This document shows positions 41,159-50,043 of a stretch of 64,000 nt of DNA, in pieces (position 1 is the stretch's first letter; each line of letters starts with the position of its first letter). Both the position numbers and the translations under genes were made by a program. Location: contig NZ_FOEQ01000008.1 of assembly GCF_900110655.1 (NCBI RefSeq), forward strand, positions 62,001 through 126,000, given 5' to 3'. The notes beneath the pieces are model-generated. The model saw nothing but the letters and a program-made list of their open reading frames with translations, was not told where the DNA came from and ran no database searches. This stretch comes from Pseudomonas soli (GTDB taxonomy: Bacteria > Pseudomonadota > Gammaproteobacteria > Pseudomonadales > Pseudomonadaceae).

Positions 41159-42301
41159 ATGACCTCAACCACCGGCCTGATCCTCTCAGGCGGCGGTGCC
41201 CGCGCCGCCTACCAGGTCGGCGTGCTGGCCGGCATCGCCGAGCTGCTGCCGCCGGGCGCCGCCAATCCTTTCCCGGTGATCGTCGGCACCTCCGCCGGTG
41301 CTATCAACGCGGTCAAGCTGGCCAGTGGCGCCACCCGCTTCGCCGAGTCGGTACAGCATCTGACGGCCTTCTGGCAGAACTTTCGCAGCCACCTGGTGTT
41401 GCGTAGCGACTGGCCAGGGGTGATCCGCCAGGCCAGTCGCTTCGTCGGCCACAGCCTGCTGGGCCTTGGCGGCCAGGTGCCGGTGGCGCTGCTCGACAGC
41501 CGCCCACTGCGCGGTCTGCTGCACGAGCATCTGGACCTGGACGGCATCGCCCACTCCCTGGCGGCCAATCAGTTGCGCGCCATTGCCGTGACCGCGTTCG
41601 GTTACGAGTCCGGCCAGGCGGTGACGTTCTACCAGGGCCGCCACACCATCGAACCCTGGCTACGACATCGCCGCATCGGCATACCCACGCCGTTGACCAT
41701 CGACCATCTGCTGGCCAGTTCGGCCATCCCGCTGCTGTTCGCGCCAGTACGCCTGGGTGAGGAATATTTCGGTGATGGCGCCGTGCGCCAGTCAGCGCCG
41801 ATCAGCCCGGCGCTGCATCTGGGGGCCAGTCGCGTACTGGTGGTCGGCGTCAGCGGCAACCCCCAGCGACCGTCGCCCCCCTTGCCGACCCAGCGCGTGT
41901 TCAGTGGCCAGCAACCGAGCCTGGCGCAAATCGGCGGGCATATGCTCAACAGTACCTTCATCGACAGCCTCGAGGACGATATCGAGTTGCTGCAGCGGCT
42001 CAACCATCTCAGCCATCTGCTGCCGGCGCACCTGGACGCCCGGCGCCTGGGGTTGGCGTCGATCGAGGTGCTGGTGGTGGCGCCCAGCCAACCGCTGGAC
42101 GAGATTGCCGCCCGTCACCGCCGCGAGCTACCGGCGGCGCTGAGGCTGTTTCTGCGCGGGCCGGGGGCGACCAAGACCAGCGGGGCAGGGGTGTTGAGCT
42201 ACCTGCTGTTCGAGGCGAGCTATTGCAGCGAACTGATCGAGTTGGGGCGCAAGGATGCCTTGGCCAAGAAGCGGGAGCTGTGCCAGTTCCTGGGGATATG
42301 A
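41159..42301 (+). CDS. Patatin-like phospholipase
   Basis: A 380-residue lipid hydrolase. GGGARAAYQVGVL is the oxyanion loop at 11-23, GTSAG holds the nucleophile S45, and DGAVRQSAP gives the catalytic aspartate, completing the Ser-Asp dyad. There is no signal peptide, so it is probably cytoplasmic. The N-terminal domain is followed by about 150 residues of helical C-terminal region, as in bacterial patatins. It is convergent with mlaA. Confidence 0.9.
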   Translation: MTSTTGLILSGGGARAAYQVGVLAGIAELLPPGAANPFPVIVGTSAGAINAVKLASGATRFAESVQHLTAFWQNFRSHLVLRSDWPGVIRQASRFVGHSLLGLGGQVPVALLDSRPLRGLLHEHLDLDGIAHSLAANQLRAIAVTAFGYESGQAVTFYQGRHTIEPWLRHRRIGIPTPLTIDHLLASSAIPLLFAPVRLGEEYFGDGAVRQSAPISPALHLGASRVLVVGVSGNPQRPSPPLPTQRVFSGQQPSLAQIGGHMLNSTFIDSLEDDIELLQRLNHLSHLLPAHLDARRLGLASIEVLVVAPSQPLDEIAARHRRELPAALRLFLRGPGATKTSGAGVLSYLLFEASYCSELIELGRKDALAKKRELCQFLGI

Positions 42302-42380
42302 GGGCCGCTGTAATGGCCTTTCCCTGGCTCGTCGTGGCGACGACCCGCCGCGAAAGGGCCGCGTAGCGGCCCCATGCTTA

Positions 42381-43196
42381 CTATTCGGCGATCTGCAACT
42401 TGCGCGACTGGGTATACACGTATCGCAGCTTCTCGTACTCGAACGGCGAGTTGGTCTGCCCGTAGCGGAAGTTGGTGGTGTAGCGCTTGTCCACTGCCCG
42501 CAGCACGGTCAGCTCCGGGTGGTCGCTGGCGGTGTCGGGCACGTTCAGGTAGTTGATTTCCTTCTCCCCCACGTAATCCACCACCAGCCCGGTGGTGTCG
42601 CGCAGGTTCGACGGCCCGAAGATCGGCAGCATCAGGTACGGTCCGTCCGGCACCCCGTAGAAGCCCAGGGTCTGGCCGAAGTCCTCGCTCTGCCGAGGCA
42701 GGCCCATCTTGGTCGCCGGGTCCCACAGGCCGCCGACCCCGATGATGGTGTTGAACATCAATCGGGCGGTGATCTGTGCCGAACGCTGAGGCTTGAGCTG
42801 TAGCACACTGTTGAAAAGGTTGGGCACATCACCCAGGTTGTTGAAGAAGTTGCTCACCCCGGTGCGCACGAAGCTGGGGGTGATGTAGCGGTAGCCGTCG
42901 ACCACCGGCAGGAACACCCATTGGTCGAAGCGGTAGTTGAAGTGGTAGATGCGCCGATTCAGCGACTCCAGCGGGTCATAGATGTTCAGCGCGGCCAGGG
43001 TCGAGCGTTCGAATTCGCGCTGGTCCAGGCCGGGATTGAATTTCAGTTCGCGCAGCGGGTCGACGAAACCGTCCGATTCCACGGTGAGGGTTTCGGTCTT
43101 GTCGGCCTCGACCACGCTGGCACGTGGCGCGACTTCCTCGGCCAGGGCGCAGCCGCTGGCGAGCAGGGCGGTGACGAGCAGCAGTCTGTTAACCAC
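42381..43196 (-). CDS. mlaA: Outer-membrane lipid-asymmetry lipoprotein MlaA (VacJ)
   Basis: A 271-residue protein that extracts misplaced phospholipids from the outer membrane. GTG 43196 overlaps the upstream stop by 8 bp (GTGGTTAA) and has GGAG eight bases upstream; it gives the lipoprotein signal LLLVTALLASGC with the lipidated cysteine. NIYDPLESLNRRIYHFNYRF, GVGGLWDPATKMGLPRQSED and FGQTLGFYGVPDGPYLMLPI are MlaA signatures. The mlaBCDEF genes are not nearby. Confidence 0.93.
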   Translation of the reverse strand: MVNRLLLVTALLASGCALAEEVAPRASVVEADKTETLTVESDGFVDPLRELKFNPGLDQREFERSTLAALNIYDPLESLNRRIYHFNYRFDQWVFLPVVDGYRYITPSFVRTGVSNFFNNLGDVPNLFNSVLQLKPQRSAQITARLMFNTIIGVGGLWDPATKMGLPRQSEDFGQTLGFYGVPDGPYLMLPIFGPSNLRDTTGLVVDYVGEKEINYLNVPDTASDHPELTVLRAVDKRYTTNFRYGQTNSPFEYEKLRYVYTQSRKLQIAE

Positions 43197-44487
43197 GGAA
43201 GAACTCCAGCATGGCGTCGCTGTTGACGCGGTAGTTGAGGTTGCCGCAATGGCCGCCATGGGGGTAGAGCGTCAGGCGTTCGCCGAATACCCGGCGCAGG
43301 AAGCCGATATCGCCTGGGCCGAGAATCACATCGTCGGCGTTATGCATCACGGCGATCTTCGGGTTGTCACGCAGATAGTCCTCCAAGGCGTAAAGGCTCA
43401 CCTGGTCGATCAGTTGCAGCAAGCTGTTGCCGTCGGTGCGCGCGCGCCACATCGGGATCACCTGCTCGGTCAGGTAGCAGTCGAAGTCGCACTGCAGGGC
43501 CCGTTTGAAGAAGGGTTCCAGGCTGCTGCCCTCGGTGATCGGGAATTTAGGCGGAATGATCAGCCCGCGACGGTTGATCAGGTCGGAGGTAAAGGCGATG
43601 TCGGCGGCCGAGAAGCGGAACGAGGTGCCGATGAGCATGGCCATCTGCTCGTTGGACAGGTGCTCCCGCGACTTCTGGAAGTCGTAGAGCAACGCATCAT
43701 TGAGGTCGATATAGCCCTTGTCCTGGAAGTAGCGGGTGAGCTTTTCCAGCATCAGTTCATAGAAAGTGGTGCTGCGATCGATGCCCTTGACCCGGGTCTG
43801 CACCAGCTTGTCCAGGTTGGTGATCGAGGTGTACAGGTTGACCGGCGGGTTGAGCAGCAGCACACGCTTGAACTTGAAGCTTTGGCGGGTTTCGTCGAGC
43901 TTGCTGACGAACGCCGCGTCCAATGCACCCAGGCTGTAGCCGGTCAGGTAATACTCGCTGACCGGCAGGCGTGCCTGCTGGGCGCGCACCGCCTGCATGA
44001 CCCGGTACAAGTCCTTGGCATCTTCGCTCGACACCCCAGGGGTAGCGAAGCGCGAGGCGGCGCTCATGAAGTCCCAACTGGTGGGCGAGGACAGCTGCAC
44101 CACATGGTAGCCGGCCTGGTAGAACAGCTTCTTCAGGTATTCGTTGATGCTGCTGGAGTAGGGCGCGCCGGTGCCGGCGATCAGGAAGATCAGCGGCGCT
44201 TCGTGATCTTGCCTGGCCAGGCGGTAGCGCAGCTTCTTCACTGACCAGAAGTTGTCGGGCAGGGTGAACTCGCGTTCCGGGCGCAGGGTGAGGCTGTAGT
44301 CGGCCTGGTCGATGTCATCGTCGCTGGGCAGCGTCGGGCGCTTTTCCGGCGGCGTGGTGGCGATGGTCGCCTCGAACGGGTTGGTCAACGGGTAACCGTA
44401 GCTCGCGGCATCGACATCCCGCGCCGAGGCGGCCGCAGCCATGAGCAGGCCGCCGAGCAGGGCGGCGAGGCGCAAAGATCGAAGCAT
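43189..44487 (-). CDS. Exported alpha/beta hydrolase-fold protein coupled to mlaA
   Basis: A 432-residue protein. Signal peptide LRLAALLGGLLMAAAASA is followed by a mature serine hydrolase. LIFLIAGTGAPYSSSINEYL starts the core, GYSLGALDAAFVSK is the nucleophile elbow (GxSxG), and the late DDVILGPGDIGFL and YPHGGHCGNL can supply aspartate and histidine. Database names such as serine/threonine kinase for relatives do not fit what I see. The 8-bp overlap with mlaA implies coupled expression, so an envelope-lipid or ester substrate is likely. Confidence 0.8.
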   Translation of the reverse strand: MLRSLRLAALLGGLLMAAAASARDVDAASYGYPLTNPFEATIATTPPEKRPTLPSDDDIDQADYSLTLRPEREFTLPDNFWSVKKLRYRLARQDHEAPLIFLIAGTGAPYSSSINEYLKKLFYQAGYHVVQLSSPTSWDFMSAASRFATPGVSSEDAKDLYRVMQAVRAQQARLPVSEYYLTGYSLGALDAAFVSKLDETRQSFKFKRVLLLNPPVNLYTSITNLDKLVQTRVKGIDRSTTFYELMLEKLTRYFQDKGYIDLNDALLYDFQKSREHLSNEQMAMLIGTSFRFSAADIAFTSDLINRRGLIIPPKFPITEGSSLEPFFKRALQCDFDCYLTEQVIPMWRARTDGNSLLQLIDQVSLYALEDYLRDNPKIAVMHNADDVILGPGDIGFLRRVFGERLTLYPHGGHCGNLNYRVNSDAMLEFFRG

Positions 44488-44704
44488 GTAGTCCCCCAAG
44501 GAAAACGCAAGGTCGTGCATTACGCAGGCTAGGACCACTGCAGACTGTACAAAGTTGCCCGTCGCCCTGTCGTTCGTCGCACCAGATGTTGCCGCGCCAG
44601 CCAACGTTTGTCTTGTGCAACATAGCTGCTAGGCCATGATTTTGCCTTTCAGCACTGCGCTGGGGGATCATGCAGCGTTTCCATTACCGCTGTTGGAGAA
44701 CCGG

Positions 44705-45058
44705 ATGTCTCGTACGTGGCCACTCTATGTCCTGCTGGCGTGCCTGGGCCTGTGGCTGGCGGCCAGCTATGGCGTGCGTTATGGGTTGATGGAGGATGCC
44801 CGGTGGGTCGGGTTGTGCAGTGCGTCAGGGGATACCTGGCAATGCCAGGCGCGATCATTGCTCGGGTTGGCAATCCACTTTCAGGTAATGGCCTGGGCGG
44901 CACTGGGCCTGGCGTTGGTCTGCCAGTTGTGGCCGGGGCGGGGCGGCTGGTGGCTGGCGGTGCTGGCGTTGGTGTTTGGGGGGCCGGCACTGGTGCTGTA
45001 TACCGCGAGCATCGCGGTGTTTGCGTTGGTGCTGGCGGGGTTGCGGCTGGTGCGGTAA
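44705..45058 (+). CDS. Small four-span membrane protein
   Basis: A 117-residue hydrophobic protein with about four segments (YVLLACLGLWLAASYGVRYG, HFQVMAWAALGLALVCQLW and two C-terminal ones). GGAG is seven bases before the ATG at 44705. A CSASGDTWQCQ loop carries two cysteines that would lie in the periplasm. I do not recognise the family. It is divergent from the hydrolase gene and convergent with the GH17 gene. Confidence 0.7.
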   Translation: MSRTWPLYVLLACLGLWLAASYGVRYGLMEDARWVGLCSASGDTWQCQARSLLGLAIHFQVMAWAALGLALVCQLWPGRGGWWLAVLALVFGGPALVLYTASIAVFALVLAGLRLVR

Positions 45059-45079
45059 ATGCGCGGCCGCTGGGCGGCC

Positions 45080-45146
45080 CTCGCCGGTAAGCCGGCTCCC
45101 ACAAGGTCTGACACGCTTATCTTTGGGAGCCGGCTTGCCGGCGAAT
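45080..45146. repeat. REP pair (GCCGGTAAG type)
   Basis: CTCGCCGGTAAGCCGGCTCC and the inverted copy GGGAGCCGGCTTGCCGGCGA form a hairpin-capable pair between two convergent genes, where it could act as a shared terminator or boundary. Confidence 0.82.
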
Positions 45147-45172
45147 CGAGGACGAAGTCCTCGCGCTGGGTT

Positions 45173-46720
45173 TCACGCCGGGCGCAACCTCAGGCTGCGC
45201 CACAACGCCCCGACCATCAATACGCTGACCACCGCCCACCCCCACGCCTGCGGGTTCTGCAGCCCTTCGCGGAACAACTGTGGCGCCACCCCGGCACCCA
45301 CGATGAAGGCGAGCAGGGCCACCTCGGCTCGCCGCGCCGGGACTGGTCGCAACAGATAGACCAGCGACGGCAGCAGCAACGCAGCGCTGGGAAAGCTGCG
45401 ATAGCGGGGGTCGAATACCATCGCCAGCATGCTCACCGCCCCCGCGAACCCTGCCGCCAGCAACCATAAGCCTGCGTGCGCCTCGAGCCAGGCGAACAGC
45501 CGCTGGCGCCAGCCATCACGCCGGGCCAGCGCCAGTGCGCCGTGGGCCAGCACCAGCAGGTTCAGCCCGGCCAGGGCGAATGCCCATAACCACTCGCCGG
45601 CAAAGCGGGCATTGGTGCGAACCAGCTCCCCCCACAACCCCAGGCAGCCGGCGCCCAGGGCCACGAGCAACGGTAGCAGCAAGGTGGCGCGCTGGTCGGC
45701 TGGACGCCCGGCCAGGGCAAGGACCGCCAGCATCAGGGCCACGCTGGCCAGCAACCAGTGTGGCCACAGTGCCAGGTTGCTCACCGGCCCTTCGAGCACG
45801 CCCTTGTCCTGGCGGTCGGCGTCGTACAGCCCCCAGTAGCCGCCCACGGCGCCTTCGCTGGCGCGCTTCCACGGCTGGTCGAAGGCTTCGATCAGGTTGT
45901 AGCGCCAGCCGTTGGCTTCGGCCAGGGCGACGAAGCCGCGGATGAAGCGGGCCTCGTTGACCCGGCTCGGCTCGGCGGTTTCGCGCTGGCGGCCCTCGCT
46001 GGGCCAGCCGGTTTCACCGATCAGGATGTCCTTGGGCGCAAAGCGGTTGCCGAATACCTGGCGCACCTCGGCGACATGGGCCAGCGCCGCATCGATGCCG
46101 CGGGGCTCGTCCTCCCAGTAGGGCAGCAGGTGGATGGTCAGGAAATCCACCGCCGGTGCGATCTGGGGATGCTGCAGCCAGAACTCCCAGACATCGGCAT
46201 AGGTCACTGGCACGCTGACCTGGCTTTTGACCTTGGCGATCAGGCCGGCCAGGCGCTCGCCGGTGATTTCCTTGCGTAGCAGCGCCTCGTTGCCGACGAT
46301 CACCGCGCTGACCACGTCGGGGTTGGCGTTGGCCGCGGCGATCAGCAACTCTACTTCCTTGTCGGTGTCCAGCGGGTTGGCGTTGACCCAGGCGCCGAGC
46401 ATCACTTTCAGCCCGTGCTTGCGCGCCAGCGCCGGGATCGCCTCGAGGCCGGTCATCGAGTAGGTACGGATGCACTGGAAACGCTCGCTGAGCAACGCCA
46501 GGTCGGCATCCATGCGCGCCGGGCGCAGGCGCAACGGCTGGTCGAAGGGCGACTGGTCCTTGTCGAAGGGGGTGTAAGAGGCGCACTGCAGCTTGTGCGT
46601 CGGGCTAGCGGCATCGGGCAGGTGCACGGGCCTGCCGAGCCCATACCAGAGGGCGGCGAGAAAGAGGAAGGCGAGCAGGCTGGCGAACAGGTAGAGCGTG
46701 CGCAACATCGGGCGGTCCAT
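45173..46720 (-). CDS. Membrane-bound glycoside hydrolase family 17 protein (beta-glucan enzyme)
   Basis: A 515-residue fusion. One N-terminal membrane helix is followed by a GH17 domain at about 45-300. IVGNEALLR holds the acid/base glutamate and GETGWPSEG the nucleophile. Then seven to eight membrane segments follow to the C terminus. Bacterial GH17 proteins of this kind modify beta-1,3-glucans, often acting as transglycosylases in cyclic or branched glucan synthesis. No NdvB-like synthase lies alongside, so the acceptor is unknown. A second start at 46708 (MLRTLYLF) is equally possible. Confidence 0.83.
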   Translation of the reverse strand: MDRPMLRTLYLFASLLAFLFLAALWYGLGRPVHLPDAASPTHKLQCASYTPFDKDQSPFDQPLRLRPARMDADLALLSERFQCIRTYSMTGLEAIPALARKHGLKVMLGAWVNANPLDTDKEVELLIAAANANPDVVSAVIVGNEALLRKEITGERLAGLIAKVKSQVSVPVTYADVWEFWLQHPQIAPAVDFLTIHLLPYWEDEPRGIDAALAHVAEVRQVFGNRFAPKDILIGETGWPSEGRQRETAEPSRVNEARFIRGFVALAEANGWRYNLIEAFDQPWKRASEGAVGGYWGLYDADRQDKGVLEGPVSNLALWPHWLLASVALMLAVLALAGRPADQRATLLLPLLVALGAGCLGLWGELVRTNARFAGEWLWAFALAGLNLLVLAHGALALARRDGWRQRLFAWLEAHAGLWLLAAGFAGAVSMLAMVFDPRYRSFPSAALLLPSLVYLLRPVPARRAEVALLAFIVGAGVAPQLFREGLQNPQAWGWAVVSVLMVGALWRSLRLRPA

Positions 46721-46942
46721 CGTCGTATTCGGGAGCTGGGGCTACTGCGCGGCCCCTGGGACCCGTGATAGTAGCCCGGCGCCAAGCATTTGGCATGCAA
46801 GGATCGCGCAGGCTGCCCTGACTGGGTGACGCTAATGGCACAGTGCTGTCGCTGATCGCTCGCTGAACGTCGCTGCCAGAGCAGGTCGCAGGCGCAGGCA
46901 GGTCGATGATGCAATCTCCAAGACCTGACGAGGGATGCTTTG

Positions 46943-47803
46943 ATGGCGACTATTACAAGAATGCGACGTTTCCTGGGCGTGAGTACCGCCCTGGTTTTGG
47001 CCATGAGTACTGCGCAGGCAATGGCCAAGGAAGTCAGCATCGGTTACGTGGATGGCTGGTCCGACAGCGTCGCCACCACCAACGTGGCCGCCGAAGTGAT
47101 CAGGCAGAAACTCGGCTATGACGTGAAGCTGCAGGCCGTTGCCACCGGCATCATGTGGCAGGGCGTGGCCACCGGCAAGCTCGATGCCATGCTCTCGGCC
47201 TGGCTGCCGGTGACCCACGGCGAGTACTGGACCAAGAACAAAGACAACGTGGTCGATTATGGCCCCAACTTCAAGGACGCCAAGATCGGCCTGATCGTCC
47301 CCGAGTACGTCAAGGCCAACAGTATCGAAGATCTCAAGACCGATCAGAGCTTCAAGCAGAAGATCGTCGGGATCGATGCCGGCTCCGGGGTCATGCTCAA
47401 GACCGATCAGGCCATCAAGGACTACGGCTTGACCGGGTACAAGCTGACCGCCAGCTCCGGCGCGGCGATGACTGCGGAGCTGGGCCGCTCCTACGCTAAA
47501 CAACAATCCATCGCCGTGACCGGCTGGGTACCGCATTGGATGTTCGCCAAATGGAAGCTGAAGTTCCTCGAGGATCCAAAAGGCGTGTATGGCGCCGCTG
47601 AGACGGTCAACAGCATCGGCAGCAAGGAATTGGCGAGCAAGGCTCCGGAAGTTGCCGAGTTCCTCAAGAAGTTCCAGTGGCAGTCCAAGGATGAGATCGG
47701 TGAGGTGATGCTGGCGATCCAGGAAGGCGCCAAGCCCGAGGCGGCAGCCAAGGACTGGGTGGCCAAGCATCCGGAGCGGGTCAAGGAGTGGACCGGCAAG
47801 TAA
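46943..47803 (+). CDS. Glycine-betaine/proline-type substrate-binding protein (OpuAC family), without transporter genes
   Basis: A 286-residue exported binding protein. Signal peptide RRFLGVSTALVLAMSTAQAM is followed by AKEVSIGYVDGWSDSVATT. The aromatic ligand cage of the family can be seen in GYVDGWSDS, MLSAWLPVTHGEYW and VTGWVPHWMFAKWKLKFLED. No permease or ATPase gene flanks it; in Pseudomonas such orphan binding proteins deliver choline, betaine or carnitine to a shared Cbc transporter encoded elsewhere. AGGG lies about ten bases before ATG 46943. Confidence 0.88.
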   Translation: MATITRMRRFLGVSTALVLAMSTAQAMAKEVSIGYVDGWSDSVATTNVAAEVIRQKLGYDVKLQAVATGIMWQGVATGKLDAMLSAWLPVTHGEYWTKNKDNVVDYGPNFKDAKIGLIVPEYVKANSIEDLKTDQSFKQKIVGIDAGSGVMLKTDQAIKDYGLTGYKLTASSGAAMTAELGRSYAKQQSIAVTGWVPHWMFAKWKLKFLEDPKGVYGAAETVNSIGSKELASKAPEVAEFLKKFQWQSKDEIGEVMLAIQEGAKPEAAAKDWVAKHPERVKEWTGK

Positions 47804-47814
47804 GCGCTGGAAGA

Positions 47815-47867
47815 ATCGCGGGCAAGCCCGCTCCCACAAGCATCGTGGGGGCGGGCTTGCCCGCGAT
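47815..47867. repeat. REP pair (GCGGGCAAGC type)
   Basis: ATCGCGGGCAAGCCCGCTCC and the inverted GGGGCGGGCTTGCCCGCGAT follow the binding-protein stop by 12 bp, where they may stabilise its mRNA. Confidence 0.82.
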
Positions 47868-47880
47868 GCGTTTGCGGTTG

Positions 47881-47895
47881 TTGCAAATTTTGCAA
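47881..47895. promoter_or_regulatory. Inverted repeat TTGCAAA-N-TTTGCAA upstream of yjcH-actP
   Basis: A perfect 7-bp inverted repeat with one central base lies 101 bp before the DUF485 start. A regulator site for the acetate-uptake operon is inferred from position and symmetry only; I cannot name the protein. Confidence 0.45.
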
Positions 47896-47995
47896 AACAC
47901 CGTTGCATCTAAGACTAAGGTCGTCTGGTTGGCGTCCATCGGCAGAATAAAGTGGAGTCGGGTTCTCCCTAATCTGTGCTGCTAGGACAAAAACA

Positions 47996-48307
47996 ATGAA
48001 CGACAGCATTTACCAATCGATACAGAACAGTCCGCGCTTCAAGGAACTGGTCACCAAGCGCGAGCGTTTCGCCTGGATTCTCTCGGCGATCATGCTCGGT
48101 CTCTATTGCGCCTTCATCCTCCTCATCGCTTATGGCCCGCATGTGCTGGGTGCCAAGCTCAGCGCCGGCTCGTCGATCACCTGGGGCATCCCCCTCGGTG
48201 TCGGGCTGATCCTCTCGGCATTCGTGCTCACCGCGCTCTATGTCCGCCGCGCCAACGGCGAATTCGACGAGTTGAACAAGGCGATCCTCGAGGAGGCCAA
48301 GCAATGA
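47996..48307 (+). CDS. yjcH: DUF485 membrane protein YjcH
   Basis: A 103-residue protein with two membrane segments (FAWILSAIMLGLYCAFILLI and ITWGIPLGVGLILSAFVLTA). The N-terminal SPRFKELVTKRERFAW pattern is the DUF485 signature. AGGA is eight bases before the ATG. It is found almost always directly before actP, as here with an ATGA overlap, and is presumed to assist that carrier. Confidence 0.93.
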   Translation: MNDSIYQSIQNSPRFKELVTKRERFAWILSAIMLGLYCAFILLIAYGPHVLGAKLSAGSSITWGIPLGVGLILSAFVLTALYVRRANGEFDELNKAILEEAKQ

Positions 48308-49968
48308 TCCGACACGCCAAAACCCTGGCCGTCCTGGCCTGCGGTGCCTTCGCACCCGCCGTGTGGGCCGCCGATGCCTTGACCGGTGAGGTGCAGAAAC
48401 AACCGCTGAACGTCGCTGCCATCGCCATGTTCGTGGCCTTCGTCGCTTTCACCCTGGGTATTACCTACTGGGCCTCCAAGCGCAACAAGTCCGCGGCGGA
48501 CTATTATGCCGCCGGCGGCAAGATCACCGGTTTCCAGAACGGCTTGGCAATCGCCGGTGACTACATGTCGGCAGCCTCGTTCCTGGGTATTTCCGCCCTG
48601 GTGTTCACCTCGGGCTACGATGGCCTGATCTACTCCATTGGCTTCCTGGTCGGCTGGCCGATCATCCTCTTCCTGATTGCCGAACGCCTGCGCAACCTGG
48701 GCAAGTACACCTTCGCCGATGTTGCCTCGTATCGTCTCGGTCAAAAGGAAATCCGCACCCTGTCGGCTTCCGGTTCGCTGGTGGTGGTGGCGTTCTACCT
48801 GATCGCGCAGATGGTCGGTGCCGGCAAGCTGATCGAGTTGCTGTTTGGCCTGGACTACCATGTCGCAGTGATCCTGGTCGGTATCCTGATGTGCCTGTAT
48901 GTGCTGTTCGGCGGCATGCTGGCCACCACCTGGGTGCAGATCATCAAGGCGGTGCTGTTGCTGTCCGGCGCCAGCTTCATGGCATTGATGGTGATGAAGC
49001 ACGTCGGCTTCGACTTCAACACCCTGTTCTCCGAAGCGATCAAGGTACACGCCAAGGGCGAGGCGATCATGAGCCCGGGTGGTCTGGTCAAGGACCCGAT
49101 CTCGGCCTTCTCGCTGGGCCTGGCGCTGATGTTCGGCACCGCCGGCCTGCCGCACATCCTGATGCGCTTCTTCACCGTCAGTGACGCCAAGGAAGCCCGC
49201 AAGAGCGTGCTCTACGCCACTGGTTTCATCGGTTACTTCTACATCCTGACCTTCATCATCGGCTTCGGCGCGATCCTGCTGGTCAGCACCAACCCCGACT
49301 TCAAGGATGCCGCCGGCGCCCTGATCGGCGGCAACAACATGGCAGCGGTACACCTGGCCGACGCGGTAGGTGGCAGCGTGTTCCTCGGCTTCATCTCGGC
49401 AGTGGCCTTCGCCACCATCCTCGCGGTGGTCGCGGGCCTGACCCTGGCTGGTGCCTCGGCGGTGTCCCATGACCTGTACGCCAGCGTCTGGCGCAAGGGC
49501 AAGGCCAACGACAAGGACGAGATCCGCGTGTCGAAGATAACCACCGTCGCCCTGGGCGTGCTGGCGATCGGCCTGGGCATCCTCTTCGAGAAGCAGAACA
49601 TCGCCTTCATGGTCGGCCTGGCCTTCTCCATCGCCGCCAGCTGCAACTTCCCGGTGCTGTTGCTTTCGATGTACTGGAAGAAACTGACCACCCGCGGCGC
49701 CATGATCGGCGGCTGGATGGGCCTGGTCAGCGCGGTGGGCCTGATGATCCTCGGCCCGACCATCTGGGTGCAGATCCTCGGTCATGAGAAAGCCATCTAT
49801 CCCTACGAGTACCCGGCGCTGTTCTCCATGATCATCGCCTTCGCCGGTATCTGGTTCTTCTCGGTCACCGACAAGTCCAAGGCAGCCGAGAACGAACGTG
49901 CACTGTTCTTCCCGCAGTTCGTCCGTTCGCAGACCGGCCTGGGGGCCAGTGGCGCAGTCTCGCACTGA
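48304..49968 (+). CDS. actP: Cation/acetate symporter ActP
   Basis: A 554-residue sodium:solute symporter for acetate, glycolate and related short acids. The N-terminal signal-like segment ends VWAADAL. About 13 membrane segments follow. SKRNKSAADYYAAGGKITGF, QNGLAIAGDYMSAASFLGIS and RFFTVSDAKEARKSVLYAT mark the ActP branch, the last with a helix-capping motif conserved in the group. The ATG overlaps yjcH (ATGA). It is the expected target of the MxtR/CrbS-ErdR system whose kinase is encoded at 16612-20088. Confidence 0.95.
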   Translation: MIRHAKTLAVLACGAFAPAVWAADALTGEVQKQPLNVAAIAMFVAFVAFTLGITYWASKRNKSAADYYAAGGKITGFQNGLAIAGDYMSAASFLGISALVFTSGYDGLIYSIGFLVGWPIILFLIAERLRNLGKYTFADVASYRLGQKEIRTLSASGSLVVVAFYLIAQMVGAGKLIELLFGLDYHVAVILVGILMCLYVLFGGMLATTWVQIIKAVLLLSGASFMALMVMKHVGFDFNTLFSEAIKVHAKGEAIMSPGGLVKDPISAFSLGLALMFGTAGLPHILMRFFTVSDAKEARKSVLYATGFIGYFYILTFIIGFGAILLVSTNPDFKDAAGALIGGNNMAAVHLADAVGGSVFLGFISAVAFATILAVVAGLTLAGASAVSHDLYASVWRKGKANDKDEIRVSKITTVALGVLAIGLGILFEKQNIAFMVGLAFSIAASCNFPVLLLSMYWKKLTTRGAMIGGWMGLVSAVGLMILGPTIWVQILGHEKAIYPYEYPALFSMIIAFAGIWFFSVTDKSKAAENERALFFPQFVRSQTGLGASGAVSH

Positions 49969-49984
49969 TACCTCGCGCGGAACA

Positions 49985-50016
49985 CACAATGCCCCGGCCA
50001 ATGCCGGGGCATTGTG
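49985..50016 (+). terminator. Strong hairpin after actP
   Basis: CACAATGCCCCGGC and GCCGGGGCATTGTG form a perfect 14-bp stem with a CAAT loop, 17 bp after the actP stop. No T-run follows, but the stem is very stable. Confidence 0.75.
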
Positions 50017-50043
50017 CTTCCAGGCTTGTGACATGACTTGCCG

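Noticed and set aside
48238..50034. A 598-codon minus-strand frame opposite actP
   Set aside because: Antisense shadow of actP with low-complexity Asp/Gln/Gly composition and no start signal.
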